A DNA stretch of 39,353 nt from Anaerolineales bacterium. Its GTDB lineage: Bacteria; Chloroflexota; Anaerolineae; Anaerolineales; UBA11579. The stretch covers positions 65,056-104,408 of the forward strand of contig JAHCII010000006.1 in assembly GCA_026129305.1 (NCBI GenBank). Reading direction: 5' to 3'. Of this stretch, positions 1 to 7,470 are shown in pieces. The position numbers and the translations under genes are program-made. Every line of letters begins with the position of its first letter. Positions within the stretch are counted from its first letter, which is position 1. The notes beneath the pieces are model-generated. The model saw nothing but the letters and a program-made list of their open reading frames with translations. It did no database searches and was not told where the DNA came from.

Positions 1-31
1 TTTCGAGGCGGTCCAGCGGCAATTTCAACAT
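1..31 (-). CDS. 5' end of an unidentified gene (partial)
   Basis: Reading leftwards, an ATG at 29-31 opens a frame that runs off the window edge; the visible residues are MLKLPLDRLE. It lies 15 bases after the stop of the epimerase-like gene and on the same strand, so it is probably the next gene of the nucleotide-sugar operon. No Shine-Dalgarno sequence is obvious in the gap. Too little is visible to assign a function. Confidence 0.4.
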   Translation of the reverse strand, partial: MLKLPLDRLE

Positions 32-46
32 AGGGATGGGAAGGGC

Positions 47-1018
47 TCAGCCGATGCGAATGTCCTTGGCCCACTCACGCTCGGCCAGGTACCAATCCAC
101 CAGACGCTGTACTCCTTCGCGGATGCCGACTTGCGGCTGCCAGTCCAGCGTCTTGATCGCTTTGCTCACATCGGCCCAACTGGCCAGCATGTCGGCCGGG
201 TCCATCGGCTTGTATTCAATAATGGCTTTTTTGCCCAAGGCCTCTTCGATCAGGCGGATCAGGGCGTTGATGCTGATCGATTCGTGCCCACCCAGGTTGA
301 CCACTTCGTAGCCCAACGGCTTCAACGCCAGGATCGTGCCGCGGGCAATATCGTCGATATAGGTGAAGCCGCGCGTCTGCTCACCATCGCCAAACACTTG
401 GATGGGCCTGCCCTCGCTGATGGCCTGCACAAAGCGGAACATGGACATGTTAGGCCGCCCCGAAGGGCCATACACGGTGAAATAGACCACCACGGTAACG
501 TCGATGTCGTGCAGGAAGTGATACGAGTGCGCCAGGGTTTCAGCGCCCTTCTTGCTGGCGGCGTACGGTTGCAAGGGGCGGTTGCTCTCGGCGCTCTCCG
601 GGGTGGGCAGCGGCGCCTCAGCGCCGTAGATACTGGAAGTGGAGGCCAGCACGAACTTGGGTACATTGCGCTGGCGGCACAGCTCCAGCATGTTCAGCGT
701 GCCGGTCATGTTCGAGTCGACGTAGATCCACGGGTCCAGCACGCTGTCACGCACCCCGGCCCGGGCCGCCAGGTTGATTACGGCATCCATCGGCTCATCT
801 GGGATCTGATCGATGACCTTGCGCTCGGAAATGTCCAGTCGGTGGAAGCTGAACTTTGCATCGGTCTGCAGCTTCTTCAGGCGGTGCTCTTTCATGCGCA
901 CGTCGTAGGAATCGTTCATGTTGTCGATGCCTACGATGCTGTGGCCTTCAGCCATCAGCAGCTCTGCCACCCGCCCGCCGATGAAGCCGGCGGCTCCGGT
1001 GATCAGGTAGCGCGCCAC
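47..1018 (-). CDS. NAD-dependent epimerase, UDP-glucuronate 4-epimerase-like
   Basis: This 323-residue protein is an extended short-chain dehydrogenase/epimerase. The Rossmann glycine motif GAAGFIG lies at residues 8-14 and the catalytic pair is Tyr152/Lys156 in YAASK, with a Ser/Thr-rich strand just before SSIYG. The segment FTVYGPSGRPNM (around residue 180) and a later NLGG are typical of UDP-glucuronate 4-epimerases, which interconvert UDP-GlcA and UDP-GalA in the cytoplasm. It starts at a GTG that overlaps the TAG stop of the upstream UDP-sugar dehydrogenase by one base (TAGTG), so the two are translationally coupled and likely consecutive steps: oxidation at C6, then 4-epimerisation, for exopolysaccharide or cell-surface glycan. 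The exact sugar (GlcA or GlcNAcA) cannot be fixed from sequence alone. Confidence 0.85.
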   Translation of the reverse strand: MARYLITGAAGFIGGRVAELLMAEGHSIVGIDNMNDSYDVRMKEHRLKKLQTDAKFSFHRLDISERKVIDQIPDEPMDAVINLAARAGVRDSVLDPWIYVDSNMTGTLNMLELCRQRNVPKFVLASTSSIYGAEAPLPTPESAESNRPLQPYAASKKGAETLAHSYHFLHDIDVTVVVYFTVYGPSGRPNMSMFRFVQAISEGRPIQVFGDGEQTRGFTYIDDIARGTILALKPLGYEVVNLGGHESISINALIRLIEEALGKKAIIEYKPMDPADMLASWADVSKAIKTLDWQPQVGIREGVQRLVDWYLAEREWAKDIRIG

Positions 1019-2337
1019 TACAGCCGCACCACTTTTGGGTTGCTCTTAGAGGCCGAACCCAATGCATTGCGGGTATCCACGATCAGCTTGGCTTGTTTGA
1101 GCAGCTCAGCGTAATCATAGGCGGCATGGTTGGTGATGATTACCACCGCGTCGGCTTGCTTGGCGGCTTTCAGATAATCATCCACCGAGTCCATGTGCCA
1201 GTCATCGTGTTGGATGTGCGGCACATGCGGGTCGTGGTAGCTCACATCGGCTTTTTTCTCGCGCAGCAGGGCGATCACATCCAACGCCGGCGATTCACGC
1301 ATGTCATCAATGTCTGGTTTGTAGGCGGCGCCCAGCACCAGCACTTTGCTGCCGTTGAGGGCTTTGCCCTGGTCGTTCAGCGCTTCCAGGGCCCGGGTGA
1401 CCACATGGCGCGGCATGTTGGTGTTGATCTCGGAGGCCAGTTCAATGAAGCGCGCCGTGTAGTTAAGCGACTTCATTTTCCAGGAAAGATACAACGGATC
1501 GATCGGGATGCAATGCCCCCCCAGACCGGGGCCTGGAGTGAACTTCATGAAACCGAATGGCTTGGTGGCCGCTGCGTCGATGACTTCCCACACGTCCACG
1601 CCCAGCCGGTTGCACATCAAGGCCAGCTCGTTGACCAAGCCGATGTTGACCATGCGAAAGGTATTTTCCAGCAGCTTGGCCATTTCGGCCACCTCGGTCG
1701 AGCTGACAGGGATCACGGTTTCCAGTGCCTGCGAGTACCAGGCTGCGGCCACTTGGCTGCAGGCCGCGGTAATGCCACCGATGACCTTGGGCATATTGAC
1801 CGTGGTCCAGTCCGTGCGACCGGGGTCCACCCGCTCTGGCGAGAAGGCCAGGAAGAAGTCTTCACCGACCTTGAGGTCGTTGTTCTTGGTCAGCAGGTCC
1901 AGCACCAGCTCACGCGTAGTGCCGGGGTAGGTGGTCGATTCAAGCACGATGACCATGCCGGGATGCAGTTGCTCGGCCAGCTTCTCGGTGGCCGAGACGA
2001 TGAAGGCCAGGTCCGGATCGCCGGTCTTGCGCAGCGGCGTGGGCACACAAATGCTGACCAGGTCGATATGAGCCAGTTCGCCAAAATCTGTGGTGGCGCG
2101 CAACTTGCCCGCCTGGACCAACCTGGCCACCTGCTCGCTCTCGATGTCGCCAATGTAGGACTCGCCCGCCGCGATGGCTTTGATCTTGCGCTCATCGGGG
2201 TCGATGCCCAGCACCTCAAAGCCGGCTTCGGCGAAGACGGCAGCCAGCGGCAGGCCCACATAGCCCAAGCCCAGCACGGCCATCTTGGCGCTGCGGTTGG
2301 TGAGTTTAGCTTCCAGTTCGGTACGAGTTTTGCTCAT
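1018..2337 (-). CDS. Nucleotide-sugar dehydrogenase (UDP-GlcNAc/UDP-Glc 6-dehydrogenase family)
   Basis: A 439-residue member of the UDP-glucose/GDP-mannose dehydrogenase family. The NAD-binding motif GLGYVG is at residues 23-28, and the catalytic cysteine is Cys276 in GPGLGGHCIPIDP. That motif, together with the total length, fits the WbpA/TviB subgroup (UDP-N-acetyl-hexosamine 6-dehydrogenases) slightly better than UDP-glucose dehydrogenase. The family performs a two-step NAD-dependent oxidation of C6-OH to a carboxylate through a thioester on the cysteine. The start at 2337 is preceded by a GAGG box. It is the first gene of the operon, followed with a one-base overlap by the epimerase. Family is certain; substrate is inferred. 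Confidence 0.9.
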   Translation of the reverse strand: MSKTRTELEAKLTNRSAKMAVLGLGYVGLPLAAVFAEAGFEVLGIDPDERKIKAIAAGESYIGDIESEQVARLVQAGKLRATTDFGELAHIDLVSICVPTPLRKTGDPDLAFIVSATEKLAEQLHPGMVIVLESTTYPGTTRELVLDLLTKNNDLKVGEDFFLAFSPERVDPGRTDWTTVNMPKVIGGITAACSQVAAAWYSQALETVIPVSSTEVAEMAKLLENTFRMVNIGLVNELALMCNRLGVDVWEVIDAAATKPFGFMKFTPGPGLGGHCIPIDPLYLSWKMKSLNYTARFIELASEINTNMPRHVVTRALEALNDQGKALNGSKVLVLGAAYKPDIDDMRESPALDVIALLREKKADVSYHDPHVPHIQHDDWHMDSVDDYLKAAKQADAVVIITNHAAYDYAELLKQAKLIVDTRNALGSASKSNPKVVRL

Positions 2338-2422
2338 TCTGCCTCAAGGTTGCAAGACGGGACTGGCGTGACCAGTCACTTCTTTGGGAGTCTGGGTTAA
2401 ATAAAATCGGCAGCGGATTCTA

Positions 2423-2908
2423 TCATGTGGGGTCCTCCGCTTGCACGCCTTGTGGCAAGTGAGCCAACTGCATCAGCACAGCGTCTTCGCCATCGCTGTA
2501 AAAACGCGGCCGCAAGCCGACTTGTCGGAAGCCAAACTGCTGGTATAAGCCCTGCGCCGCCAGGTTGCCCCTGCGCACCTCCAAAAAGGCGCTGCGCAGG
2601 CCCAACCCGGCCGCTTCGGCCAGGGCCTGCGCCAGCAGACTGCGGCCGACCCCCTGCCGGCGCCGGCTGGGCGCTACGGTGAAGTTGGCGATGTGCAGTT
2701 CATCGTCCAGTCGCCAGGCCACACAGTACCCAGCGATCTGGCCAGTTTCGACCTCGGCGGCCCACAGCAGAGCCGCCGGGTTGTCGTTCAGTTCAAAATC
2801 AAAACTCCTGCGGGTCCAGGGCCGGGGGTAGCTGGCTTGTTCCAGGGTGAATACGGCGTCCAGGTCAGCGGCGGCCATGCGCCGCAGGGTCAGCCCGCCG
2901 GCGCTCAT
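2423..2908 (-). CDS. rimI: Ribosomal protein S18-alanine N-acetyltransferase-like GNAT
   Basis: A 161-residue GNAT acetyltransferase. The acetyl-CoA pyrophosphate loop RQGVGR is at residues 84-89, preceded by the LHIANFTVAPSRR strand, and the C-terminal half has the RimI-like block FLEVRRGNLAAQGLYQQFGF followed by R-P-R-F-Y. RimI acetylates the N-terminal alanine of ribosomal protein S18. Its ATG overlaps the tsaB stop by four bases (ATGA), making it the last gene of tsaE-tsaB-rimI. This clustering is classical and supports the name. A GNAT acting on another protein N-terminus cannot be excluded. Confidence 0.88.
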   Translation of the reverse strand: MSAGGLTLRRMAAADLDAVFTLEQASYPRPWTRRSFDFELNDNPAALLWAAEVETGQIAGYCVAWRLDDELHIANFTVAPSRRRQGVGRSLLAQALAEAAGLGLRSAFLEVRRGNLAAQGLYQQFGFRQVGLRPRFYSDGEDAVLMQLAHLPQGVQAEDPT

Positions 2909-3576
2909 TGCGGTACCGCGTTGCTGGCTTGCAAATAGTGCGGCGCCAACCCCTGTGGGGCAGTGCGCTCGCCGGCCTGCCAGCGGTTCCAGGCCAGTTC
3001 GGCCAGCACCGCCGGGCGGCGCAGCGCCCAGGCAGGCGTCTGCAGCACGGCATTCTTATACTTGCGGCCCAGAGTGCGACGCTCATCTTCACTCAGCTCG
3101 CCGCTGACCAGCGTGGGGCTGGCAACGCTCTCGGTCAGTTCCTCAGCGGTCATCAGCTGGGGTTCGCCTTGGGGCTGCCAGCCTTCCTTATATAGGTAAC
3201 GCCCCACTGCCAAGCGGCCGCGGCCAGCCTGCAGCACCGCCGCCAGCGGCAGTTGGCTTGGCGGCTGCCCAGCCGCCAAGATATCCAAGGTCGGCACGGC
3301 CAGCAGATCCAGCTTGTGGGCAAAGGCCAGCCCCTTGGCCAAGGCCAGGCCGATGCGCAGCCCGGTATAGGACCCCGGGCCGTTCGCCACCGCCACCACC
3401 TGCAGGTCGGCGCTGCGCAAACGCACCGAGGCCAGCAGCTTGTCGATGGCCGGGGCCAGGTCCACGCTGTGGTGCTGCCCGCCGCGCCAGCTGTGCTCAG
3501 CCAGCACTTGCAGCCCATCGTATAACGCCAGGCCGCTGGTCTGTGTGGAGGTGTCAATGGCGATCAGAGTCATCAC
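2905..3576 (-). CDS. tsaB: tRNA threonylcarbamoyladenosine biosynthesis protein TsaB
   Basis: A 223-residue ASKHA-fold protein beginning LIAIDTSTQTSGLALYDG, the signature N-terminus of TsaB (YeaZ). The motif ANGPGSYTGLRIGLALAKGLA follows around residues 65-85. TsaB is the scaffold partner of TsaD in the complex with TsaE that transfers the threonylcarbamoyl group to A37 of ANN-decoding tRNAs. The first codon is a GTG immediately followed by an in-frame ATG (3573), so either may be used; the ATG would give a TGATG junction with tsaE, the GTG a four-base overlap. It sits between tsaE and rimI in one operon. TsaD and TsaC are not in this window. Confidence 0.95.
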   Translation of the reverse strand: MMTLIAIDTSTQTSGLALYDGLQVLAEHSWRGGQHHSVDLAPAIDKLLASVRLRSADLQVVAVANGPGSYTGLRIGLALAKGLAFAHKLDLLAVPTLDILAAGQPPSQLPLAAVLQAGRGRLAVGRYLYKEGWQPQGEPQLMTAEELTESVASPTLVSGELSEDERRTLGRKYKNAVLQTPAWALRRPAVLAELAWNRWQAGERTAPQGLAPHYLQASNAVPQ

Positions 3577-4067
3577 AATCCAAATACACTATCGCGCAGG
3601 CTGGAGGCTATCGCCTGGTAGCGCTCACCCTGCGGCGAGATCTCCAGCCGGCGGCGATCCTCGTCGATCCAAAACAGTTTGATCCACAGCCGCTCGGCCG
3701 GCAGGGCCGGCTCAATGCGCCCCGGCCATTCCACCAGCATCGGCCCCTTGGCCAGCAGGTGGTCCAGGTCCAGCGCTTGGGCGTCTTCGGCGGAGTTCAG
3801 CCGGTAGGCGTCCAAATGCGCCAGTTGCTGCCCATCCGGCCGGGCATATACGTTCACCAGCACAAACGTGGGGCTGGTGACCGCCTCGGCCGAACCCCAG
3901 CCGGCGGCCACACCCTGGGTCAGTGTGGTCTTTCCGCTGCCCAGCTCGCCCTCCAGGCAGACCAAGTCGCCCGCCTGCAGCCGGCTGCCCAGCTGCATGC
4001 CCATGCGGCGCGTTTGCTCTGGGGAGTTGCTGAAGATCTCAAAGGCGCCGGCGCGCAGGATAGGCAT
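3573..4067 (-). CDS. tsaE: tRNA threonylcarbamoyladenosine biosynthesis ATPase TsaE
   Basis: A 164-residue P-loop ATPase with Walker A GELGSGKT at residues 40-47, then SPTF, HLDAYRL and VEWPGRI, the diagnostic TsaE (YjeE) blocks. It drives turnover of the TsaB-TsaD complex in t6A synthesis. It is the first gene of tsaE-tsaB-rimI. On the coding strand the start is preceded by TATAAT-TTCCCC-ATG, so a transcript from this box would begin at or next to the ATG and carry no Shine-Dalgarno sequence. The toxin-antitoxin cassette lies 26 bases upstream on the same strand, so read-through from it is also possible. Confidence 0.95.
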   Translation of the reverse strand: MPILRAGAFEIFSNSPEQTRRMGMQLGSRLQAGDLVCLEGELGSGKTTLTQGVAAGWGSAEAVTSPTFVLVNVYARPDGQQLAHLDAYRLNSAEDAQALDLDHLLAKGPMLVEWPGRIEPALPAERLWIKLFWIDEDRRRLEISPQGERYQAIASSLRDSVFGL

Positions 4068-4079
4068 GGGGAAATTATA
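4068..4079 (-). promoter_or_regulatory. -10 box abutting tsaE start (leaderless-type promoter)
   Basis: On the minus strand TATAAT (4079-4074) is followed by exactly six bases and the tsaE ATG. With the usual 6-8 base distance from -10 to transcription start, the mRNA would start on the start codon. No good -35 hexamer is seen at 16-18 bases. Five other genes in the window share this geometry. Confidence 0.65.
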
Positions 4080-4093
4080 CGGGGTGTGATGTT

Positions 4094-4528
4094 CTAAGGC
4101 AGTCTTTCTACCCTGGCCTCAATCCACCGAGTGAAGGTCTCTATATCAAATTGAGTTGCTCGGTGTGCAACAATGGACAGGGCAACGGCTTCAATTTCTT
4201 CGTCAGATGCGCGCAAGCGCAATCCATTAATCATGAGAAAGATTTGTGCCGAAATCATTCCTGTGCGCTTATTGCCATCATAGAATACACGGTCATTGAT
4301 GATTGACCAGCCCAACAATGCCGCCTTGTGGTATAGCGTTGGGTAACGATCTTGATTAAACACGACTGGGTGCTGAATGGTTTCCAGTACCCAGTGCAAA
4401 CTGTTGGCGTTGATTAAATTGTTAGGTTTGTTGAACGTGCCACCCGTACGTTCGATCAAGAATTTGTTGGTTCGAACGATAAAGGCGAGAGACAGAAGTT
4501 CAATTGCTTGTTCGCGAGGCTCTTCCAA
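4094..4528 (-). CDS. Death-on-curing (Doc/Fic) family toxin-like protein with Arg at the catalytic His position
   Basis: A 144-residue Fic-fold protein of the Doc type. The core motif reads NDRVFYDGNKRTG (residues 78-90); the family consensus is HxFx(D/A)xNKR, so the anion-binding Asn86-Lys87-Arg88 and Asp84 are present but the catalytic His is replaced by Arg80 (codon CGT, one transition from CAT). The upstream helix (YPTLYHKAALLGWSI) is typical of Doc. Doc phosphorylates EF-Tu and other Fic proteins AMPylate targets; without the His this protein is probably impaired or altered. The start is a TTG at 4528; a stop lies a few codons upstream and no ATG fits the domain. It overlaps the 3' end of the putative antitoxin. 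The region is visibly AT-richer than its neighbours, suggesting transfer. Confidence 0.8.
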   Translation of the reverse strand: MEEPREQAIELLSLAFIVRTNKFLIERTGGTFNKPNNLINANSLHWVLETIQHPVVFNQDRYPTLYHKAALLGWSIINDRVFYDGNKRTGMISAQIFLMINGLRLRASDEEIEAVALSIVAHRATQFDIETFTRWIEARVERLP

Positions 4529-4674
4529 GCTTTTTGGTTCGTGGTGTAAGCCTCACGAAGGGCCTTATCAAACTTTGCCACCGAGGTCACGCGATAAGTT
4601 TTCTTTTGTGCCTCTGCATGATTTTCAGAGGCGTAAGCGCCTTGCTGTTTTTTGTTGGGTTTCTTTAGGGTCAT
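4456..4674 (-). CDS. Putative antitoxin upstream of the Doc-like toxin
   Basis: A 72-residue, Lys/Gln-rich hypothetical protein. I recognise no family, but three things support a real gene: an ATG with a near-perfect Shine-Dalgarno AAAGGAGG six bases upstream (4681-4688), the stronger ribosome site in the cassette while the toxin has only TTG, and its position as first gene of a toxin-antitoxin pair, where antitoxins usually sit. The middle (YRVTSVAKFDKALREAY) could form a helix able to bind the Fic active site, but that is a guess. Its last 24 codons overlap the toxin frame by 73 bases, an unusually long overlap. Confidence 0.55.
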   Translation of the reverse strand: MTLKKPNKKQQGAYASENHAEAQKKTYRVTSVAKFDKALREAYTTNQKAWKSLANKQLNFCLSPLSFEPTNS

Positions 4675-4680
4675 CCTTCG

Positions 4681-4688
4681 CCTCCTTT
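4681..4688 (-). promoter_or_regulatory. Strong ribosome binding site of the putative antitoxin
   Basis: AAAGGAGG on the minus strand, six bases before the ATG at 4674. It decides that the small ORF is translated and fixes its start. Confidence 0.7.
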
Positions 4689-4732
4689 TACATATAGTCT
4701 AACCAATGTACCACACCTGAATTCGGGGAAAG

Positions 4733-5581
4733 TTAAGCACTTTTTCTGGTTAGCAGCCAGTCCAGCAGCCGGTCCGGCGCAAAACGCAGGGCGAAGATCG
4801 CCAGGGCGATCAATCGCCCCGGCGCATAGCGCGTGCGCGGCCGCGCCGCGCTCAGGGCGTGCAGCACATCCCGGGCTACAGCTTCGGGCGGCACGCCATG
4901 CATGCCCAGCTGCGCGGCCTGTTTCAGCCGGCTGCGCATCGCCGCGCCGTACAGCGCCTCGGCTTGCTTGGGCAGCCGGGCGCTGGCCTCGGTGGCCTGG
5001 CCCAGCGACTTGTCCCAGATCGGCGTGGCCACCGGCCCCGGCAGGATGCTGGCCACGTGCAGTTTCCAGGGACGCAGTTCACGGCGTAACCCGTCGCTAA
5101 AAGCCTCCAGGGCATGTTTGGAAGAAGAATACGGCACCAGGAAAGGGCTGGTCACTTTCCCGCTGATCGAGCTCATGTTGACCACCCGGCCTTTGCCTTT
5201 GCGCAGCAACGGCAAAAAGGCCTGCGTCACCGCCACCTGTCCCAGGAAATTGACCTCAAATTGGCTGCGCAGTTCCTCGATGGGCAGGAATTCCAGCGGC
5301 CCGGTCATGGCCACCCCGGCATTGTTCACCAAGCCCTGCAGTCCGGCCGGGCCGGTTTGCTTTTGAATCGTCTTGACCGCTGCCCTGATCTGTGCCGACT
5401 TGGTCACATCCACCGTCACGGCGGAGATGCTCGGGTGCATTTCTTCCAGCCGCTTGGCATCCGCGGTTTTGCGCACACCGGCAAACACCTGCCAGCCGTG
5501 TTCAGCCAGGTAGCGCGCGGTAGCCTCGCCAATGCCGGTCGAAGCGCCGGTGATCAGCACATTTTTGTCTTTGGTGGCCAT
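4733..5581 (-). CDS. Short-chain dehydrogenase/reductase
   Basis: A 282-residue classical SDR. Cofactor motif TGASTGIG at residues 11-18, NNAG at 86-89, and catalytic Ser138 (MSS), Tyr151 and Lys155 (YSSSK) are all present. The C-terminal extension after residue 230 is hydrophobic (LIALAIFALRFAPDRLLDWLLT), which may associate with membrane, as in 17-beta-hydroxysteroid-dehydrogenase-like SDRs of unknown bacterial substrate. It begins at an ATG at 5581, divergent from the B12-mutase operon with which it shares a 215-base intergenic region. Substrate unknown. Confidence 0.88.
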   Translation of the reverse strand: MATKDKNVLITGASTGIGEATARYLAEHGWQVFAGVRKTADAKRLEEMHPSISAVTVDVTKSAQIRAAVKTIQKQTGPAGLQGLVNNAGVAMTGPLEFLPIEELRSQFEVNFLGQVAVTQAFLPLLRKGKGRVVNMSSISGKVTSPFLVPYSSSKHALEAFSDGLRRELRPWKLHVASILPGPVATPIWDKSLGQATEASARLPKQAEALYGAAMRSRLKQAAQLGMHGVPPEAVARDVLHALSAARPRTRYAPGRLIALAIFALRFAPDRLLDWLLTRKSA

Positions 5582-5626
5582 TACAAGATGTTAACCCGTC
5601 CGAAAGAATATTTTTCCGATAGAGAT

Positions 5627-5661
5627 GGATGACATGATAAAATCTCCAAGTCTTGTCATCC
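5627..5661. promoter_or_regulatory. Inverted repeat around a candidate -10 box between the SDR gene and the B12-mutase operon
   Basis: GGATGACA (5627-5634) and its exact reverse complement TGTCATCC (5654-5661) are separated by 19 bases. On the plus strand TAAAAT (5638-5643) lies between the arms and could be the -10 of the B12-mutase operon, giving a leader of about 150 bases. The arrangement looks like an operator for a dimeric regulator, or a hairpin. The rest of 5582-5796 has a CCTGCT/AGCAGG hairpin (from about 5711) but no recognisable cobalamin riboswitch. Confidence 0.4.
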
Positions 5662-5785
5662 GCCCGGCCTTGCCGGCGTCCAATGTTTGATCTCTGCTGA
5701 ACTGCGCAGCCTGCTCAATCTAGTGTATTACGAAACATAAACATCAGCAGGCCGTTATCAGGGGAGCCAACCCGTACTCCGTTCC

Positions 5786-5792
5786 AAGGAGG
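5786..5792 (+). promoter_or_regulatory. Shine-Dalgarno site of the B12-mutase gene
   Basis: AAGGAGG four bases before the ATG at 5797; it fixes the start of the gene. Confidence 0.75.
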
Positions 5793-5796
5793 AAAA

Positions 5797-7470
5797 ATGG
5801 CGAATTCAGCCTCCAAACAAAAAACCGTGGTTGCCGGCGCCCTGGGTGAGTGCGTGCATGTAGCTGGCGTGTCTAATTTTCTGCGGTTGGCGCAGCAGGC
5901 CGGCTGGCGCACCGTATTCCTGGGCCCGGCTGTGCCGATTGAACGCATGCTGGCGGTGGCGCGCGAGGAGAAAGCCGACCTGGTCGGCGTATCCTACCGG
6001 CTGACGCCGGAGACCGGTGAGCGCCTGTTGGCCGAGTTTGCCGAGGAGGCGGACGAGTTGCACAGCGCCGGCGTGCAGTTCGCTTTTGCCGGCACCCCGC
6101 CGGTGGTGGAGCGCGCCGACAAGCTGGGCTTCTTCGCTGCCAGCTTTGACGGCACCGAAAGCGTGGACGAGGTCCTGGCTTTCCTGCATGGCGAACAGGC
6201 CGGCCCAGCCAGCGAGGCCGACTTCCCGCAAACTACGGTGGGCCGCATCCAATGGAAGCAGCCCTACCCGCTGATCCGCCACCATTTTGGCCTGCCCACC
6301 ATGGAAGAGACGGTGGCGGGCATCCAGCAGATCGCCGAGGCGCGCGCTCTGGATGTGATTTCGATCGGCACCGACCAGGACGCCCAGGAGAATTTCTTCC
6401 ACCCCGAGCGCCAGAACCCGCGCCGCCGCGGCGCGGGTGGCGTGCCGGTGCGCAGCGCTGACGATTTCCGCGCCCTGTATGCGGCCAGCCGCCGCGGCAA
6501 CTTCCCCCTGCTGCGCACCTACACCGGCACCGACGACTTCCTCAAGCTGGCTGAGATGTTCATGGAAACCATCAATATGGCCTGGGCCGCCATCCCGCTC
6601 TTCTGGTTCAATAAGATGGACGGCCGCGGCCCCTGGGACCTGGAAGGTTCGCTGCGCGAGCACCAGGAGTTGATGAGCTGGTACGGCGAGCGCGGCATCC
6701 CCGTCGAACTCAACGAAGCACACCATTGGGGTATGCGTGACGCGCCGGATGTGATCTTCTGCGTGGCCCTTTACCTGGCCGCTTACAATGCCAAAGCCTA
6801 TGGCGTGCACGACCACATCGTGCAGATGATGTTCAACAGCCCGCCCGGCCTCTCCGACACGATGGACCTGGCCAAGATGTTGGCCGGTCTGGAGTTGGTC
6901 TCTGAACTGGAAGACCAAGACTTCCGCCTGTGGCGCCAGACCCGCACCGGCCTGCTCAGCTACCCGGTGGATATTGAGGCTTCGCGCGGCCACCTGGCCG
7001 CCAGCGTCTATTTGCAGATGCAACTCAAGCCGCACATCATCCACATCGTCGGCCACACTGAGGCTGACCACGCTGCCACCGCCGGCGAGGTGATCGCCGC
7101 CAGCCAAATGGGACGCCGCGCCATTGAGAACGCCCTGCGCGGCCTGCCCGATGCCACCCACGACCCACTGATCGTGGAGCGCAAACAGGAACTGGTTGCC
7201 GAGGCGCGCCTGCTGCTGGACGCCGTCCGCCAGCTGGCCGCGCCAGGCGTGCAGGATCCGCTGGCTGACGCGGTTACCCTGGCCGCCGCGGTGGAAACCG
7301 GCATCTTGGACGCGCCGCAGCTGGGCAACAACCCACACGGCCGCGGCCGGATCCGCACCACTTTCGACGCCCGCGGGGCTTGCATCAGTGTAGACCCCGA
7401 AACCGGCAAACCGATCACAGAGAAACAGCGCCTGAACGCTTTGGCGCAGGAAGCAAGGAGTGCGCCATGA
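5797..7470 (+). CDS. Single-chain B12-dependent mutase: N-terminal cobalamin-binding domain plus glutamate-mutase-epsilon-like barrel
   Basis: A 557-residue protein. Residues 10-130 form a B12-binding domain: the family signature DxHxxG-x41-SxL-x26-28-GG appears as CVHVAG (His21, Gly24), then exactly 41 residues to Ser66, and a Gly-Thr in place of GG near residue 99; the cobalt-ligand His is kept and the Asp before it is Cys19. From about residue 150 the protein resembles the catalytic epsilon subunit of glutamate mutase (GlmE): my hand alignment pairs RTYTGTD with ARHGTPD, SWYGERGIPVELNE with GFYEEQGVHINRE, and the tail AAAVETGILDAPQLGNN with KAFETGVMDIPFGPS. In glutamate mutase the two parts are separate proteins. 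The three substrate-binding arginines of GlmE do not appear conserved, so the substrate probably is not glutamate. It overlaps the downstream opine-dehydrogenase-like gene by four bases. Cytoplasmic; no signal peptide. Confidence 0.8.
   Translation: MANSASKQKTVVAGALGECVHVAGVSNFLRLAQQAGWRTVFLGPAVPIERMLAVAREEKADLVGVSYRLTPETGERLLAEFAEEADELHSAGVQFAFAGTPPVVERADKLGFFAASFDGTESVDEVLAFLHGEQAGPASEADFPQTTVGRIQWKQPYPLIRHHFGLPTMEETVAGIQQIAEARALDVISIGTDQDAQENFFHPERQNPRRRGAGGVPVRSADDFRALYAASRRGNFPLLRTYTGTDDFLKLAEMFMETINMAWAAIPLFWFNKMDGRGPWDLEGSLREHQELMSWYGERGIPVELNEAHHWGMRDAPDVIFCVALYLAAYNAKAYGVHDHIVQMMFNSPPGLSDTMDLAKMLAGLELVSELEDQDFRLWRQTRTGLLSYPVDIEASRGHLAASVYLQMQLKPHIIHIVGHTEADHAATAGEVIAASQMGRRAIENALRGLPDATHDPLIVERKQELVAEARLLLDAVRQLAAPGVQDPLADAVTLAAAVETGILDAPQLGNNPHGRGRIRTTFDARGACISVDPETGKPITEKQRLNALAQEARSAP

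Noticed and set aside
131..1114. Long plus-strand frames opposite the nucleotide-sugar genes (also opposite nirK, thrS, the antiporter and the penicillin acylase gene)
   Set aside because: They are complementary shadows of high-GC coding regions, rich in His, Gln, Arg and Gly, with no domain and no ribosome site.
5582..5796. Cobalamin riboswitch upstream of the B12-mutase operon
   Set aside because: I looked for the B12-box and long conserved core; only short hairpins and an inverted repeat are present and the region is too short for a complete cobalamin riboswitch.
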